DNA of 44,843 bases from positions 1 through 44,843 of the forward strand of contig RPFO01001119.1 of assembly GCA_009746045.1 (NCBI GenBank), written 5' to 3'. This DNA comes from Mesostigma viride (taxonomy: Eukaryota; Streptophyta; Mesostigmatophyceae; Mesostigmatales; Mesostigmataceae). The position numbers were made by a program, and so were the translations under genes. Positions 27,304-39,203 of this stretch are shown piece after piece. Within the stretch, counting starts at the first letter, position 1. Every line of letters starts with the position of its first letter. The notes below the pieces were generated by a model that saw nothing but the letters and a program-made list of their open reading frames with translations, did not search any database and was not told the origin of the DNA.

Positions 27304-28222
27304 GATGGTGCCCGACGTCGCCGTAGGCCAGGAGCTTGGCCCGCTCCGCCCGGTCCGCCGTGTAACCTGCCGTGAGGGAGGCCCCAGCCACGTGGCTAAG
27401 AGCCAAGGGCCGCGCCACCGAAACGTCAATAAGCAGATGCCGGCCACCCCCCTCAAAGTCCAGCACCACGATGTCAGGCCGGTGGTTGGGGGAATAGAAG
27501 GCAGCGCCATCCGCATCCTCGGACCGGATGTTCGCGTGGGGGAAAACCGACCGAATCATGGCGAGCACCACCGTCAGGAGGACAGTGTGCAAATACAAAT
27601 ACCAATTCTGATTCTGTTGGCCCCCCATGCAGGCAAGGTAGTGAGTCCCCGTGGGATCCAGCGGCTGCCCACAGCTACCACAAGGCCGCCCGGCCGGAAC
27701 AAGAGGCTGCGGGGCAAATAGCTGGTGCCGGAGCGCCACCGAGTAGTGGCTGGGAGCCAAGGCGAATGGGGGGGCCATGGGAAGAGCACGAAGGTACGCC
27801 GAGCCCACACTCCGCAAGGAAAGCGAGAACAGCCACGCACGTCCCTGGGCGTTGAGGTCCGCGAAAAGAGCAATCCAATCAGCCGTGTGCAGAATACCCG
27901 CGTAGGTTTTCTGGTGTTTATCGATGACGCGAGCAGGGAATGCGGCGGGAGATTGAACGGAGGCGACCGAGGGAGTGCCGCGAGGGAGGTGGCGCTGTAC
28001 CGCCTGAGCGGCACGGACGGGAGAACAGGCCTGCTGGATCTCAGCATAGGCCTCCTGGATGGCGGTGACGAAGGGCAAAGGGCTGCTGGGGTCCAGGAGG
28101 TCAGGCGCTGCCGTAGCCAAAAGGGGCAGGAGCCGGCAGCTTTCCGCCCACGACTGAGCGACGGAGCCCAAAAATGCTGCTGGGGCCAGCCGGGCGGCAC
28201 GAGTCAGACCGCAGCCACCCAT
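27304..28222 (-). CDS. Non-LTR retrotransposon ORF with zinc finger and restriction-like endonuclease (5'-truncated)
   Basis: The frame opens at or before 28283 (LPPHAIRIASLPARMGGCGL), which is the region just after RT in such proteins (LPxRxGGLGL, AAxxAPAAFLGS). Downstream is a C-x2-C-x8-H-x4-C finger (CGSCGQPLDPTGTHYLAC). It is followed by the PD-(D/E)XK endonuclease core: RPDIVVLDFEGGGRHLLIDVSV, with Asp in RPD and Asp in IDV. The RT itself is missing because the copy is 5'-truncated. The LTR element splits the ORF after DVGHH, and the C-terminus is at 18887-19133. Confidence 0.85.
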
Positions 28223-28292
28223 CCGTGCAGGCAGGGAGGCAATGCGAATAGCATGTGGCGGGAGGTCGGGGCCCGCGACAATATATATATTA

Positions 28293-28869
28293 CCTCAACG
28301 CCCAGGGACGTGCGTGGCTGTTCTCGCTTTCATTGCGGAGTGTGGGCTCGGCGTACCTTCGTGCTCTTCCCATGGCCCCCCCATTCGCCTTGGCTCCCAG
28401 CCACTACTCGGTGGCGCTCCGGCACCAGCTATTTGTCCCGCAGCCTCTTGTTCCGGCCGGGCGGCCTTGTGGTAGCTGTGGGCAGCCGCTGGATCCCACG
28501 GGGACTCACTACCTTGCCTGCATGGGGGGCCAACAGAATCAGAATTGGTATTTGTATTTGCACACTGTCCTCCTGACGGTGGTGCTCGCCATGATTCGGT
28601 CGGTTTTCCCCCACGCGAACATCCGGTCCGAGGATGCGGATGGCGCTGCCTTCTATTCCCCCAACCACCGGCCTGACATCGTGGTGCTGGACTTTGAGGG
28701 GGTGGCCGGCATCTGCTTATTGACGTTTCGGTGGCGCGGCCCTTGGCTCTTAGCCACGTGGCTGGGGCCTCCCTCACGGCAGGTTACCCGGCGGACCGGG
28801 CGGAGCGGGCCAAGCTCCTGGCCTACGGCGACGTCGGGCACCATCGTGTGGTGCCCTTTGTCCTGGAGG
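28293..28869 (+). CDS. Inverted second copy of the non-LTR endonuclease ORF, truncated at both ends
   Basis: The plus-strand copy runs from about LNAQGRAWLFSLSLRS to GDVGHHRVVPFVLEE and is near-identical to 27304-27862 (Ala to Val in RHQLFVPQ, Thr to Pro in TAGYPAD, a few indels). It lacks the LTR insertion and shows the empty target site. The copy ends abruptly at 28869, where the right-arm terminus AGGGTGGTCCC starts. The junction between the two inverted copies (28277-28295) is ATATATATATTACCT. Confidence 0.85.
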
Positions 28870-29164
28870 AGGGTGGTCCCACGCGGAATGGGGTCATTTT
28901 TGGCGCATTTTGCAAGAAAAAAACGCTAGTTTCAATCGTCCGATATCTTTTTTTCGCGCGAATTTGGCGTCCGATCGCGTATTTTCGAGCTAATTTGGTG
29001 TCATAATGCTTAATTCATGTCAATTTGAGCGTACATTCCACATCGAGAGGCTTGAAAGTTAGTAATTCATGTAAATTTTACGTGGAGAGACTCGACATCA
29101 TCCTAACCTTTGTATTAACCATAGGACGAGCATTGCCAGCGCATGTCCAAGTGCTAACTTTCCC

Positions 29165-29727
29165 TCACACTTTCGAGGGCCTCTTCCGTAATTTGGCTTC
29201 CGCGATCTGCTGTTCCGTTTTCGAGTTCCTCCTCTTCTTATCGATCTCCTTTGCAGGCGCCCAGACTTCCACATCCTTCCAGCTCTTGCCATCCGTCAGC
29301 TTTACCACCTTCATCGCGTAGTCCAGCGGCATCCACCACAACTTGTTCTTCAACTTCCCTCCCTTCTCCCCCTCAGCGAAAAACTTAAATGCGACGTCCC
29401 TCCACTTGGTGTCGTATCCAGACACCTGCCCATAAAGCATGACGTCTTCTAGCTTGGCATACATTCGCGTAGCCGTATCCTTGTTCCCTGCTTGCATAAT
29501 GGCTAAAGTCCACCCATCACACCAAAAGGCCTCTGGTGCTCCGAACCCCATTTCCCCGTCCATAAGTCTCATTTCCAACGTGGGCTTGTCATCATCCTCA
29601 TCGCCCGCCTGACTGTCTTCCGCCCCCTTAGGCTCCTCCCGTCCGGAAGTGTCAGCATGTACAGCCGCTGGTCCGAAGCCCACCGCCACATTAGCCAAGC
29701 GAAGTAACTGCTCCACATCCTCATTAC
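29165..29727 (-). CDS. Gene A right copy, exon 9
   Basis: The C-terminal domain is the same as the left except Arg for Pro in ATRMYAK. Stop TGA is at 29165-29167. Confidence 0.7.
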
Positions 29728-32700
29728 CTGCGAGCAAACCGATCATGCCATCAACGCATGACTAAAATCGAGTTAGTAGAAATCGGACTGCCAACCGTGA
29801 AAAATCAAAACACTCTACATACCAGAATTCACTCGCAGATTTTTTCTTACCCTTTTTGGCCTTTTCCTTCGACCTCTGCTCGCAGGTAGACCCCGTCTGG
29901 GGGTGGGGGGCAGGCGCCGGGGCGGGTTTGGCGGGCTCGGCAACCTTGGCAGTCTTCGCGGTCTTGGGTAGCTTCTTGGAAGCAACGCGCTCCTTTCCCC
30001 CGTCCTCCTCCTCTCCGCCGCCATCCTCCTCCTCCTTCTCCTCCTCATCGTCCGAATCTGAAAGCACAACTGCTTTTCGACGCCGTTTCTGAGGCAGGGC
30101 AGGCTTGGGAGGCTTCCCCACCTTGGCCGATTTCTTGGAAGCAACGTGCTCCGCAGCCTTCCCACCCTTGGCGGATTTCTTGGTAGCAACGTGCTGCTCC
30201 TCCTCCTCCTCCTCCTCCTCCTCCCCCTCCTCCTCCTCAGCATCGTCGTCCTCCTCCTCCTCCTCCTCCTCAGCATCGTCGTCCGAATCAGCCACTGCCA
30301 CAACTGGCTTACGAAGCTGCTTCTTCGGTACCTGAGAAATGGCCAGAGTCGGCGGGGGAACCCGAAGCTGCTTCTTCGGTACCTGAGAACTGGGCAGAGG
30401 CGCCGGGGTGGGCAGAGTCGGCGGGGGAACCCGAAGCTGCTTCTTCGGAACCTGAAAAACGGGCTGCGACGCGGCAGGCTTGGAAGGCTCACCTCCATCA
30501 TCCTCAACAAGTGACACGACTGCCCGTCGAGTCACTTGAGAAGCGGGCTTCTTCGCCGCAGGCGGATCCGAATCACCTTCAGGCCCCGTCATCTGTTCGG
30601 CCTGCTGCGTTCTGACCTCGACGGGGGTCTCTCCGCGGTTAGACCCTCCTGCCGGACCTCCATCCCCTCCATCCCCTCCCTCCAACAACTGTTGGTCATC
30701 CCTCTCCACCACGGCGGACGATCCCCCAGCTTCGTGGGAAGCTTTTCGCTTCTTCGCCCTTCCGAGCCTAGGCCCCCCATCACCTTCCCCCTGTTCAAGC
30801 CGCTCCCACAATTCACTCCCTTTCCCGATCCTTTCCACTATCTCTTGAAACCCCTTAATCTCCGTCTCGGTACCAAACACGATCACCATCGGTTCGAACC
30901 TGGAGAAAAACTCGTGGGCGCAAGCCTTCAGCACATTATCGTACATCCCGCCCGGTTGGGGAATGTCCGAAGCTTTCGGGCAAGGACCGAACGCCCACCA
31001 CCTGGACTGAAAGTTACTCCACTTATCACCCCAAATGTTCGCCAAGTTCAGCAGGCTCAGGCACGGAAGGGACCTGCCCAAGGGAAAGGGGCGGGCTGAA
31101 GCTGAGGCAACCTCGCCTGCCACCTGCTTGACGAGCGACTTGTCATCATCATCACCGTCTAGTAACTGACAGCAAAACCAGACCCGGCGACGGCCCCAGT
31201 CCACACTCTGCCACTCATACTTCACGTCCCACTCCTCCTCCTCCTTCGCCTCCGTCTCCTTCCCCTTCCCCTTCCCCTTCGATCCCTTCTCCAGCCCCTT
31301 CACCGGCCCCTTCATCGCCGCCTCCTTCACCCCCCTTCGAGTAATCCAAGTTTTGGAGCGTACTTCCTGAACGCTTCCGGAGCAAAAGTGCCAAACCCAC
31401 CGTCTTGTCCTCGCTCTCTTTTAGCAGAATCTCCTGAAAGTCGATCTTGCCATTACTGATATCCTTTCTCGGAATCCTCAGATGTGCGGCGTGTTTTTTG
31501 GCTTTAAGAAGGTAGGCGATGTTCCTCGTTATGATGACGGCCACATCCCAAAATTCCCGGTATCTGGCCACAATCTCCTTCCTGCCGACCGGCCGAGCGA
31601 GAGGATGGAGATTGAAGACGAGTTCGAAAATATGAGACGCCACAAACTCCTTGCCATTTGCGTCCTTGCATCGCGCTTCCAGCGTCACATCCTCCTTGAA
31701 TCTGGCGCAAATGGTCAGCCGCAGGCACTCCAGCACATCCTTGGCGATCTCCACCAACTTGGTGAGCTTTTCCGGTCCAACCTGGCAGCTCATGATGCAA
31801 TCGATCACGGCGTCCATCATAGGAAGGCTGGCCAAGTTCCTGAAAGAAGTCCAAGAGACCTTCTGGCCTTTCTTCTCCCCCTCTGCATTGGCGAATTTGC
31901 ACCTTTGCATCATCACCTCCTCAGGCGCGGGTTTCGTTGAGGCAGGATCATCAGTCTGCTCCTGTGTCAGACGGAGAAACGTGTTGGCCAGCGTGCGACT
32001 GTAAGCGGAATGCACTGAAGCAATGCTGTGGGCCGGCTTTTTCTTTCCTTCTGCTTCCTCCTCGTGTACATCCACCGCTGCCGGCTCCACATTCCCTTCC
32101 CTTCCCCCCGCTTGCCGCATAGCCGGGAGGATGTACGTGAGCAGATTGGTGTAGTGGCCATCCGCAATATAGTGGCCCTTCCCACGCGTGACTTTGCCGT
32201 ATAGATATAGCTTGTTGTAGTTCCACACGTCAAGCAACGCCTGGCCCAGCGTACGATCCGCCACGGCTAAGTCCTCCGAATTCGCCCCCTTGGCGATGTC
32301 GAACAGCTTCTCCAGCTTGCCGGTCAGCACCGCCTGCGACATCAATTAACATCGAGCGAGCAACGACAAAACTCAGTCATAAAAGGCGAGGGGTATAGCT
32401 GCGGATAGACCCTAACAAAATTCGAAAAAGAAACGGCCGACAATACGCAACGAAAATTCCAACAAAAAAAAGGAGAGGGTCTAGCTGCAGCGAGACCCTC
32501 GCAAAAAACTTGAAGCGCACACAAAAAACAACCACGAAAATTCCGAGGGTCTACCCGCAGCTAGACCCTGCCAAAATAGATAGCTTACATCTTCTTTTGC
32601 CTTAGGTAGATTTCGAAGCTCACTCCACGACGGGAGCAGGTCGCCACCCTTGAGAAGAACGACGTTCGTACCCATGTAACCACCACGGAATTTCCGCAAC

Positions 32701-35700
32701 AGGTCCTGGAAGGCGTGCTCCGCCTCCTTAGGAGTACTTGCGAAATTGGACTCCGCCCCACCCTCGCACATCATTGCCCGAACCTCTCCCCACCCGCCAT
32801 CCGGCCCCCTGAGAAACGACTTTAACCCCTTAAAGTAGTGGTTCCCATCCACCACCGCGTACCGGAGAACCAGATACGGTACCGGTCGCCGTTCCTCAAA
32901 AAATTTCGGATCGTAGGACTTCATCGCAGTATTGCACAGCAGGTTGAAAACTTGCCGACTGCCCTCGATCTCCTGAGGCAAAACTGCGGCCACCTCGTCC
33001 ACCTGGCGTAGGTACGCCACTCAACTCCTCTCGCCAGGAAAGAGGTGGTGGACTCCGTGTTAAGCCACACGTCGACTTCAGTATCCGAAAGGGGCCGGAA
33101 GTACCTGGACCCCACATCCTCCGCGTCAATCTTGGCACCGTGGTAATGCTTCAGCCACTTGACGAAATCCGGCATGCACAAGATTTGCTTGTCGAACAGG
33201 TCAGGTTGAGATTCGGCAAGCGCCTGGAAAGGGAACTGCCAGACCGGGACAACAACCTTGAAGTGCAAGGCGTTGTCCCGCGCATTGAGGAGAATGCGGG
33301 CGTTCTCCTTAATGGTTTCAAGGTTTAAACGCCGCTGCCTCAAAGCCTCTGGCAAAATAAGCGCGTTGACCGTCTGGATCCGCATACTGAAACATCCGGT
33401 CTGCTGAAAATCGGCCGGCCGAATCCAACGCGTTTCCCTGAGAGAATTGGCCTTCCGGATGTTCTGGTCCCTGACCTCCTTGTTCGAGTCGACCTTTTTC
33501 GAAGGCTTCCAGCTTTCAATGATAGGGTCGGTGTCCGGGTTCCCACTGCTCGTGAGCACCCCCTCCTTAAAAAGCTTGTTGAGTGACCGGAGCAGCTCAA
33601 GAAAGGGGGAGAACTCGGGCCAGTTTGGCAGGTCATCGACGTCCGCCATCCGCCTACTCGAGCAGTACTTGAGCATATCCTTCACCAGCGCGAACACGGC
33701 GTCATGACCAGGTAACTTCTTCTCCACCGTGGCGTCTTCGTCCCCCCCGTCATCCTGAAGTAAAAAATCGAAAAGGACCGCAGGATTTGCTCAAGTCAGT
33801 AATCTTTAGGCCGACCACGACATCCTGTTCAGGGACGAACAAAGTTCTGTTGGAATAGTACCTTACTGACACTAAACACCAAGTCCCGCAGCCGGTCAGC
33901 GTCTACCCGCAGCGAGAGGTCTAAATTTTCACAACAATCGTACCTGTCCAGTTTTCTGCTGCTTCTTGGCCTCCTTAGCCTTCTCCTTCTCCGCCTTCTT
34001 CGCCTCCTTCTCCGCCGCCTTCGCCTCCGCGTTCTTCTTACTGTTGGCCTTTGCCACCGCATTCAGCGCCCTTTTTCCCTCAGCGGCCCGACGACGAAAA
34101 TCAGCCTTCATGAATTTCTCGATCTTGTCAACCTTTGCCTCTGAGTACTCCTTAGGCTGCCACTTGAAATTCTTGGTGGCTTTCGACTTCACCAGATTTG
34201 CGAATTCATATGCCAATTCACTCTTAAAGGTAGCGTCACCCAACACCTCCGTATCGAAATCGGCATCGACTTCCGCCTCAAGTCGTGTCAGGTACTTGCG
34301 AAACTCGGACCCCGCAGGTCCCTCCGAATCGACGCCATCGGGCGGAGACTTAAGCATGATCAGGCCAACAGCAATAATATGATCCTTCGCAACCTTCTTG
34401 CGGGAATCCAGCTTTTCCCTTTCATACTGACTCAATGGGCTTCGCCGCCTTCCCCCCCGCAGTACCCCCAGCGACAGCCCCCGCCTGCATGACAAAAAAA
34501 AACGAACAAGAAGGGACTTGACCTCAGTTCGATTGTTGCACCATCGTCTCTCTGCGGAGATACCCCTCAGCACGAAAAAAATCACACGAACTCGCGGCGG
34601 ATGAACGTACCTGCACAGCCACTTCTCCCTCAGCGTCTCCCCCATCCTCATCTCCTCCAGCGTTTTCATCCCCCCCATCCTCATCTCCTCCAGCGTTTTC
34701 TTCCTCTCCGGCAGCGCCTGCTGAGGCCAAACCCCCCGCCTGTCAACACCGAATACGACAGCTCATTGGAAATCAAAATTAGTCGATATTTGTATATTTC
34801 GCATAATGCGCTCACTAAAACTTCAGGCGAAATGCAGACATCCGGATATCGTTTAATGCTTACCATTTCCATCTCGAGTCCAGACCAAATACCAGCACTG
34901 TCAACAGCCATCGCCGCAGCCGCCCCCTGAAAAAAGACAACAGATTGGTTGGGGGCACCGTTGAAATTAGCCGAACATGTCAGTCTCAATAAAAGGGTGA
35001 GGGTCTACCTGCAGCTAGACCCCATGTAAGATGCTCGTGGAAACTCGACGGACAAGCACCCACCTTATCAACCAAGTCTGACAAATTAGGTAAATCCTCC
35101 GATACGTCCCCTGGCATGGAGCCCCCCTGCATGATATGACAGGACAAACCATGAAGGTTGGTCAGCATATAGAGCCCTATTCAGGGAATGGAAACAACCC
35201 AAATCGATAAACGATATCGGCAAGTTAACGTACCGAAACGTAGAACTTCCACCTCCTCAAAATCTTCCCCAAAGGCCATATCGGCACTTGATGGGCTCTC
35301 TCCTTTTCCAGTTGCCGCCTCAATTCCGCCTCGAAGAACAACTCGAGGGACTGCCAATGGCCTCCCGCCTCTAAATCAGACCACTCCGTGTCTGTCTTGG
35401 TTCGGATACTCTGGAGACAATCAACCAACGAGATTTGATCCAACCATTCCTGGACGACTTCCCGGTATGGCTTATATGTCTGAATAACATGGAAGTCCTC
35501 CCGGTGCCGGAAACTTTGGATCACCTGTCCAGCCCAATCCAAAAAGAAAGCGACCGCTTCCCGCGAAAGGCTGGCGTCCGGGCTGACAAGAAAGTCAGTC
35601 CGCCACTTAACAAAAGATTGCAGTAAGTGGTCTCTTGCCATGTCCAAATGCGCGATCACTTCATGTGCGCGCTCCTCCAATCCTCCTACGTCATTCATTC

Positions 35701-37663
35701 TTCCCGGCACAATTACGATATAGTCACTGTTGGACGTGTCAACAAATCCTTGCCTGACAATATCAAACACTTCATCTTCCGACAGTGAAGCCCTCGAATC
35801 CGCTCTCATATCTCCAGTCATGAGTTTAAAGAGCTGATGCAACGCAGTGGTTTTCAAGGTTTCCATATAGGAAGCCTCGATGCATGTGAAGCCAATGTGG
35901 ACCTCGAACTTTTCAACCTCATCAAAGAGCGTCGACCATATTAAAGCACGACGGGGAAAGTAACGTCCGACATCCTCCTTCAGATTAAGGATGCACGACT
36001 GCGCGATCTTCAAAACCTCATACATGTCGTCACCAACGACCCTCTTCCCATGAATGGCTCGCTGTGTGGCTTCGAACAATGCAAGACGGCCCAGGCGGTC
36101 GTTCTTCCAAATTATGTGTGCCGACTCCGGACGGTCCACGACGACACCGGACTTCTCTGCAAACGCTATCTCGGCCGAAAGAAAGCGGATCAAGCCTCTC
36201 AAGCCCTTTTCGGCTTTACGACTCACCCCAGCCTCAGACTCAGTCTGAGCCAGGTACTGTTTCAGAATGGCCACCGTGGGGGCTGCAGACAACAAGAGTA
36301 AAAAAAAGGCCACACATCGTCGTCGTCGTCGTCAACAACCTTAACTCCTAGGTCAACGTCTCTCCGCAGCTAGACCCTTACGATCAATGTATGACATAAA
36401 ATCCCACCCTTTCTACGATACACACACACCGTTCAAGCCATCTGAAAAATGTACGTCTCACATTAATAAACATACCTGATAATCGACTGAAAATCCTTCG
36501 TGAAGAAGGGGTGGGCTCCCGTTCTCGTCCTTCTCCCCCTCAACTGCCTTCGCAGCCTCCTCCTCCTTCCTCGCAGCCTCCTCCATCTTCCTCGCGGCCT
36601 CTTCCGCCTTCATCCTCTCCTGTCGCATCTGCAAAAAAAGAGCGGCCTCCTCCGCAAGAATTCCTTCGCTGCCGCCTCCGTCTTCTTCTTCGCCTCCTCC
36701 TTCTGCTTCGCCACCAGGATCCTGTGCTCCTTCTCCTGGGCAGCCTTTTTCTCCTTGTACTCCCTCTCCTCCTCCTCCCTCTCCGCCTTCTCCAGCCTCT
36801 CCTTCTCCTCCCTCTCCACCCTCTCCCTCTCCGCCTTCTCGATGGCCTCCCTCTCCGCCTTCTCCTTCTCCTTGTCCTTCTTGTCGAGAGCCGCGTATTC
36901 GTCAGCAAAGCTTGCGGCCATTGCTAACAAATCGGACAACCGCTTCTGACGCGACTCCCGAACCGGCGATTCCGGGTCTTCAGGCCTCCCGTTAGTCTGA
37001 TCGCGCTCGTCCTCCTCAACAAGCTCACTGATAGACTTCCTCAGCTTCCTGAGCTCTTTGGTGCGGTCGTCTTCCTCTACCCACTCGGCCGCAGGCTTAC
37101 GCTTAGAACTGGAATGCTTGGGGGACGGCGAGCGGGACGCAGCAGCGGGGGACTTGGGTGGCGGCGAGCGGGACTTGGGGGAAGCAGAGCGGGACGGCGA
37201 GCGGGACGCAGTTGCGGGGTTCTTGGTTGACGGCGAGGGGGACTTGCGAGAAGGAGAGCGGGACGCGGTAGCGGGGGGAACTTTGGGCGGAGAGGGGGAC
37301 TTGCGGTTCGGCGAACGGGTCGCAGTTGCGGGGGACTTGGGGGACTTGCGGGGCGGCGAGCGGGACGCAGTAGCTCCGGCCGACTTGGGGGGCGGCGATG
37401 GAGACTTACGGGGCGGAGAGCGGGACGGAGCGCGAGACGCAGCAGCGAGAGGGTTGGGGGGTATAATTCTGTCCAACTCGCTGGGGGGCAAGTTGGACTT
37501 GGAGGGCGAGGGGACTCGGTGGGGGGGACCTCGCAAGATCTTTTACGGGACCGAACTGCAACGGAGGAAACTCCTCCGTTGCCGTTCGGTCCGGCGAGGT
37601 GTTCGACGTCATCTTGGGTGAAACGGGAGTGGCCTTGACAGAATCGGAATAGGAGGACGACAT
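29165..37663 (-). CDS. Gene A, right copy: about 2,400-residue protein, nine exons, function unknown
   Basis: Exons in transcript order are 37663-36476, 36282-35234, 35126-35064, 34926-34864, 34739-34611, 34484-33944, 33754-32589, 32333-29851 and 29727-29165. Splice sites match the left copy. The frame is better preserved here in the last third: the 29762-31330 region is open across the acidic tail where the left copy is broken, and the 32481-33020 region reads through RPVPYLVLRYAVVDGNH. It is worse at exon 2 (start one base short) and at LALLLRKRS near 31385. Both copies share the breaks in the exon 1 C run, near LRRRP, at VEWRT/VAYLR and in the G run before MKGPVKG. Confidence 0.65.
29851..32333 (-). 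CDS. Gene A right copy, exon 8
   Basis: One T is missing relative to the left near 31388 (LALLLRKRS in place of LALFAPEAFRKY), and the shared G-run break precedes MKGPVKG. After that the frame is open for about 490 codons. It shows three QVPKKQLR repeats, the Glu/Asp runs, KKSAK repeats, KRRRK and SDSDDEEE. This is the better template for judging the tail. Confidence 0.66.
32388..32567. repeat. Three palindrome copies in gene A intron 7, right copy
   Basis: Copies lie at about 32391, 32477 and 32546, each the reverse complement of a left-arm copy. The variant GGTATAGCTGCGGATAGACC keeps pairing of changed bases. Confidence 0.82.
32589..33754 (-). CDS. Gene A right copy, exon 7
   Basis: It is open to 33020 and, after the break shared with the left arm, open through to the exon end, including YAVVDGNHYFKGLKSF. 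It has GGCGACC where the left has GGGACC. Confidence 0.62.
33944..34484 (-). CDS. Gene A right copy, exon 6
   Basis: The right copy reads SQYEREKLDSRKKVAKDHII where the left reads SMKGKSW. This frame is open from there to the Lys/Ala coiled coil and the exon end. The upstream dozen codons (AGAVAGGTAGGKAAKPI) are in another frame, so one break remains near 34432. Confidence 0.6.
34611..35126 (-). CDS. Gene A right copy, exons 3-5 (35126-35064, 34926-34864, 34739-34611)
   Basis: These are three short exons of 63, 63 and 129 bp with intact GT-AG borders. I see no difference from the left copy. The intron between exons 3 and 4 carries the palindrome at about 35000-35021. Confidence 0.6.
35234..36282 (-). 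CDS. Gene A right copy, exon 2
   Basis: It is open throughout except at the very first bases, where CCCCC replaces CCCTCC, so the exon is 1,049 bp instead of 1,050 bp and joins out of phase. It carries the variants Gln-Thr-Glu-Ser-Glu-Ala. Confidence 0.72.
36476..37663 (-). CDS. Gene A right copy, exon 1
   Basis: It contains the SP/SR-like repeats and coiled coil as in the left copy, with the same two frame breaks (near 37522 and 36655). The start ATG is at 37661-37663, directly after an acceptor-like CTGCAG. Confidence 0.68.
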
Positions 37664-37735
37664 CTGCAGAACAATATCAAAAAAGCAAGTTTCACAAATG
37701 TCATTCAGAATCTGAATCGCCGGCAGAAAAACGAT

Positions 37736-38212
37736 GGGGAGGGTCTCGCTGCAGCTAGACCCTTTCGTGGATTCTAAAAGGGACATTTAGTTTAATGCAA
37801 AACTTTGGCGTCTCGCTGCAGCGAGACCCTCACTTCAAGCAAAAACAAATCATTTTTAGGGTGAGCGAAAACAAGCAACCTCCCATCATGCAAACATAAA
37901 AAAGTATACATTCCTTGGGGTCTCGCTGCAGCGAGACCCTAACGTCAAACAAAAACAAATAATTTTTAGGGTGAGCGAAGAAAGCCCCTCCCATCTTGCA
38001 AACATTAAAAGTCGACATTCGTAGGGGTCTCGCTGCAGCGAGACCCTAACACCGATACAAAAACAAATCATTTTAAGGGTGAGAAAAGAAAGACCCCCCA
38101 TCATGAAAACATGAAAAATTGACATTCCTTGGGGTCTCGCTGCAGCGAGACCCTTACGTCAATACAAAAACAAAATTCCGAGGGTCTACCCGCAGCGAGA
38201 CCCTTACGACCA
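37736..38212. repeat. Palindrome-bearing 108 bp tandem repeat upstream of gene A, right arm
   Basis: Palindromes lie at about 37741, 37810, 37919, 38026, 38132 and 38180, with four in the 108 bp tandem unit. The units are the reverse complement of 6120-6590. Confidence 0.85.
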
Positions 38213-39203
38213 CGTATAAATACATGTGGGGGGGGGATGCTATGTATAAATGCATGTGGGGGGGTGCTGGCATTAATAATTAAATGTGGGGGGGTGATGG
38301 CATGAATAAATAAATGTGGGGGGGTGCTGCCATGAATAAAAGAATGTGGGGGTGTGATGGCATGAATAAATGAATGTTGGGGGGTGCTGGCATTAATAAT
38401 TAAATGTGGGGGGTGATGGCATGAATAAATAAATGTGGGGGGGTGCTGCCATGAATAAAAGAATGTGGGGGTGATGGCATGAATAAATAAATGTGGGGGG
38501 TGCTGCCATGAATAAAAGAATGTGGGGGGTGATGGCATGAATAAATAAATGTGGGGGGGTGCTGCCATGAATAAAAGAATGTGGGGGTGTGATGGCATGA
38601 ATAAATGAATGTTGGGGGGTGCTGCCATGAATAAAAGAATGTGGGGGGGTGATGGCATGAATAAATAAATGTGGGGGGTGCTGCCATGAATAAAAGAATG
38701 TGGGGGTGTGATGGCATGAATAAATGAATGTTGGGGGGTGCTGGCATTAATAATTAAATGTGGGGGGGTGATGGCATGAATAAATAAATGTGGGGGGTGC
38801 TGCCATGAATAAAAGAATGTGGGGGTGTGATGGCATGAATAAATGAATGTTGGGGGGTGCTGCCATGAATAAAAGAATGTGGGGGGTGATGGCATGAATA
38901 AATAAATGTGGGGGGTGCTGCCATGAATAAAAGAATGTGGGGGGTGATGGCATGAATAAATAAATGTGGGGGGTGCTGCCATGAATAAAAGAATGTGGGG
39001 GTGTGATGGCATGAATAAATGAATGTTGGGGGGTGCTGGCATTAATCATTAAATGTGGGGGTGTGATGGCATGAATAAATAAATGTGGGGGGTGATGGCA
39101 TGAATAAAAGAATGTGGGGGTGTGATGGCATGAATAAATGAATGTTGGGGGGTGCTGGCATTAATAATTAAATGTGGGGGGTGATGGCATGAATAAATAA
39201 ATG
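38213..39203 (-). repeat. Minisatellite array 2, right arm (about 33 units)
   Basis: It is very regular here: units GGCATGAATAAATAAATGTG plus a G run plus TGCTGCC alternate with GCATGAATAAAAGAATGTG types in a 59 bp higher-order pattern, with some TTAATAATTAAATG units. On this strand it is G-rich. It meets array 1 at about 39202, where AAATAAATGATACGTAGCAT joins the two unit types directly. Confidence 0.95.
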
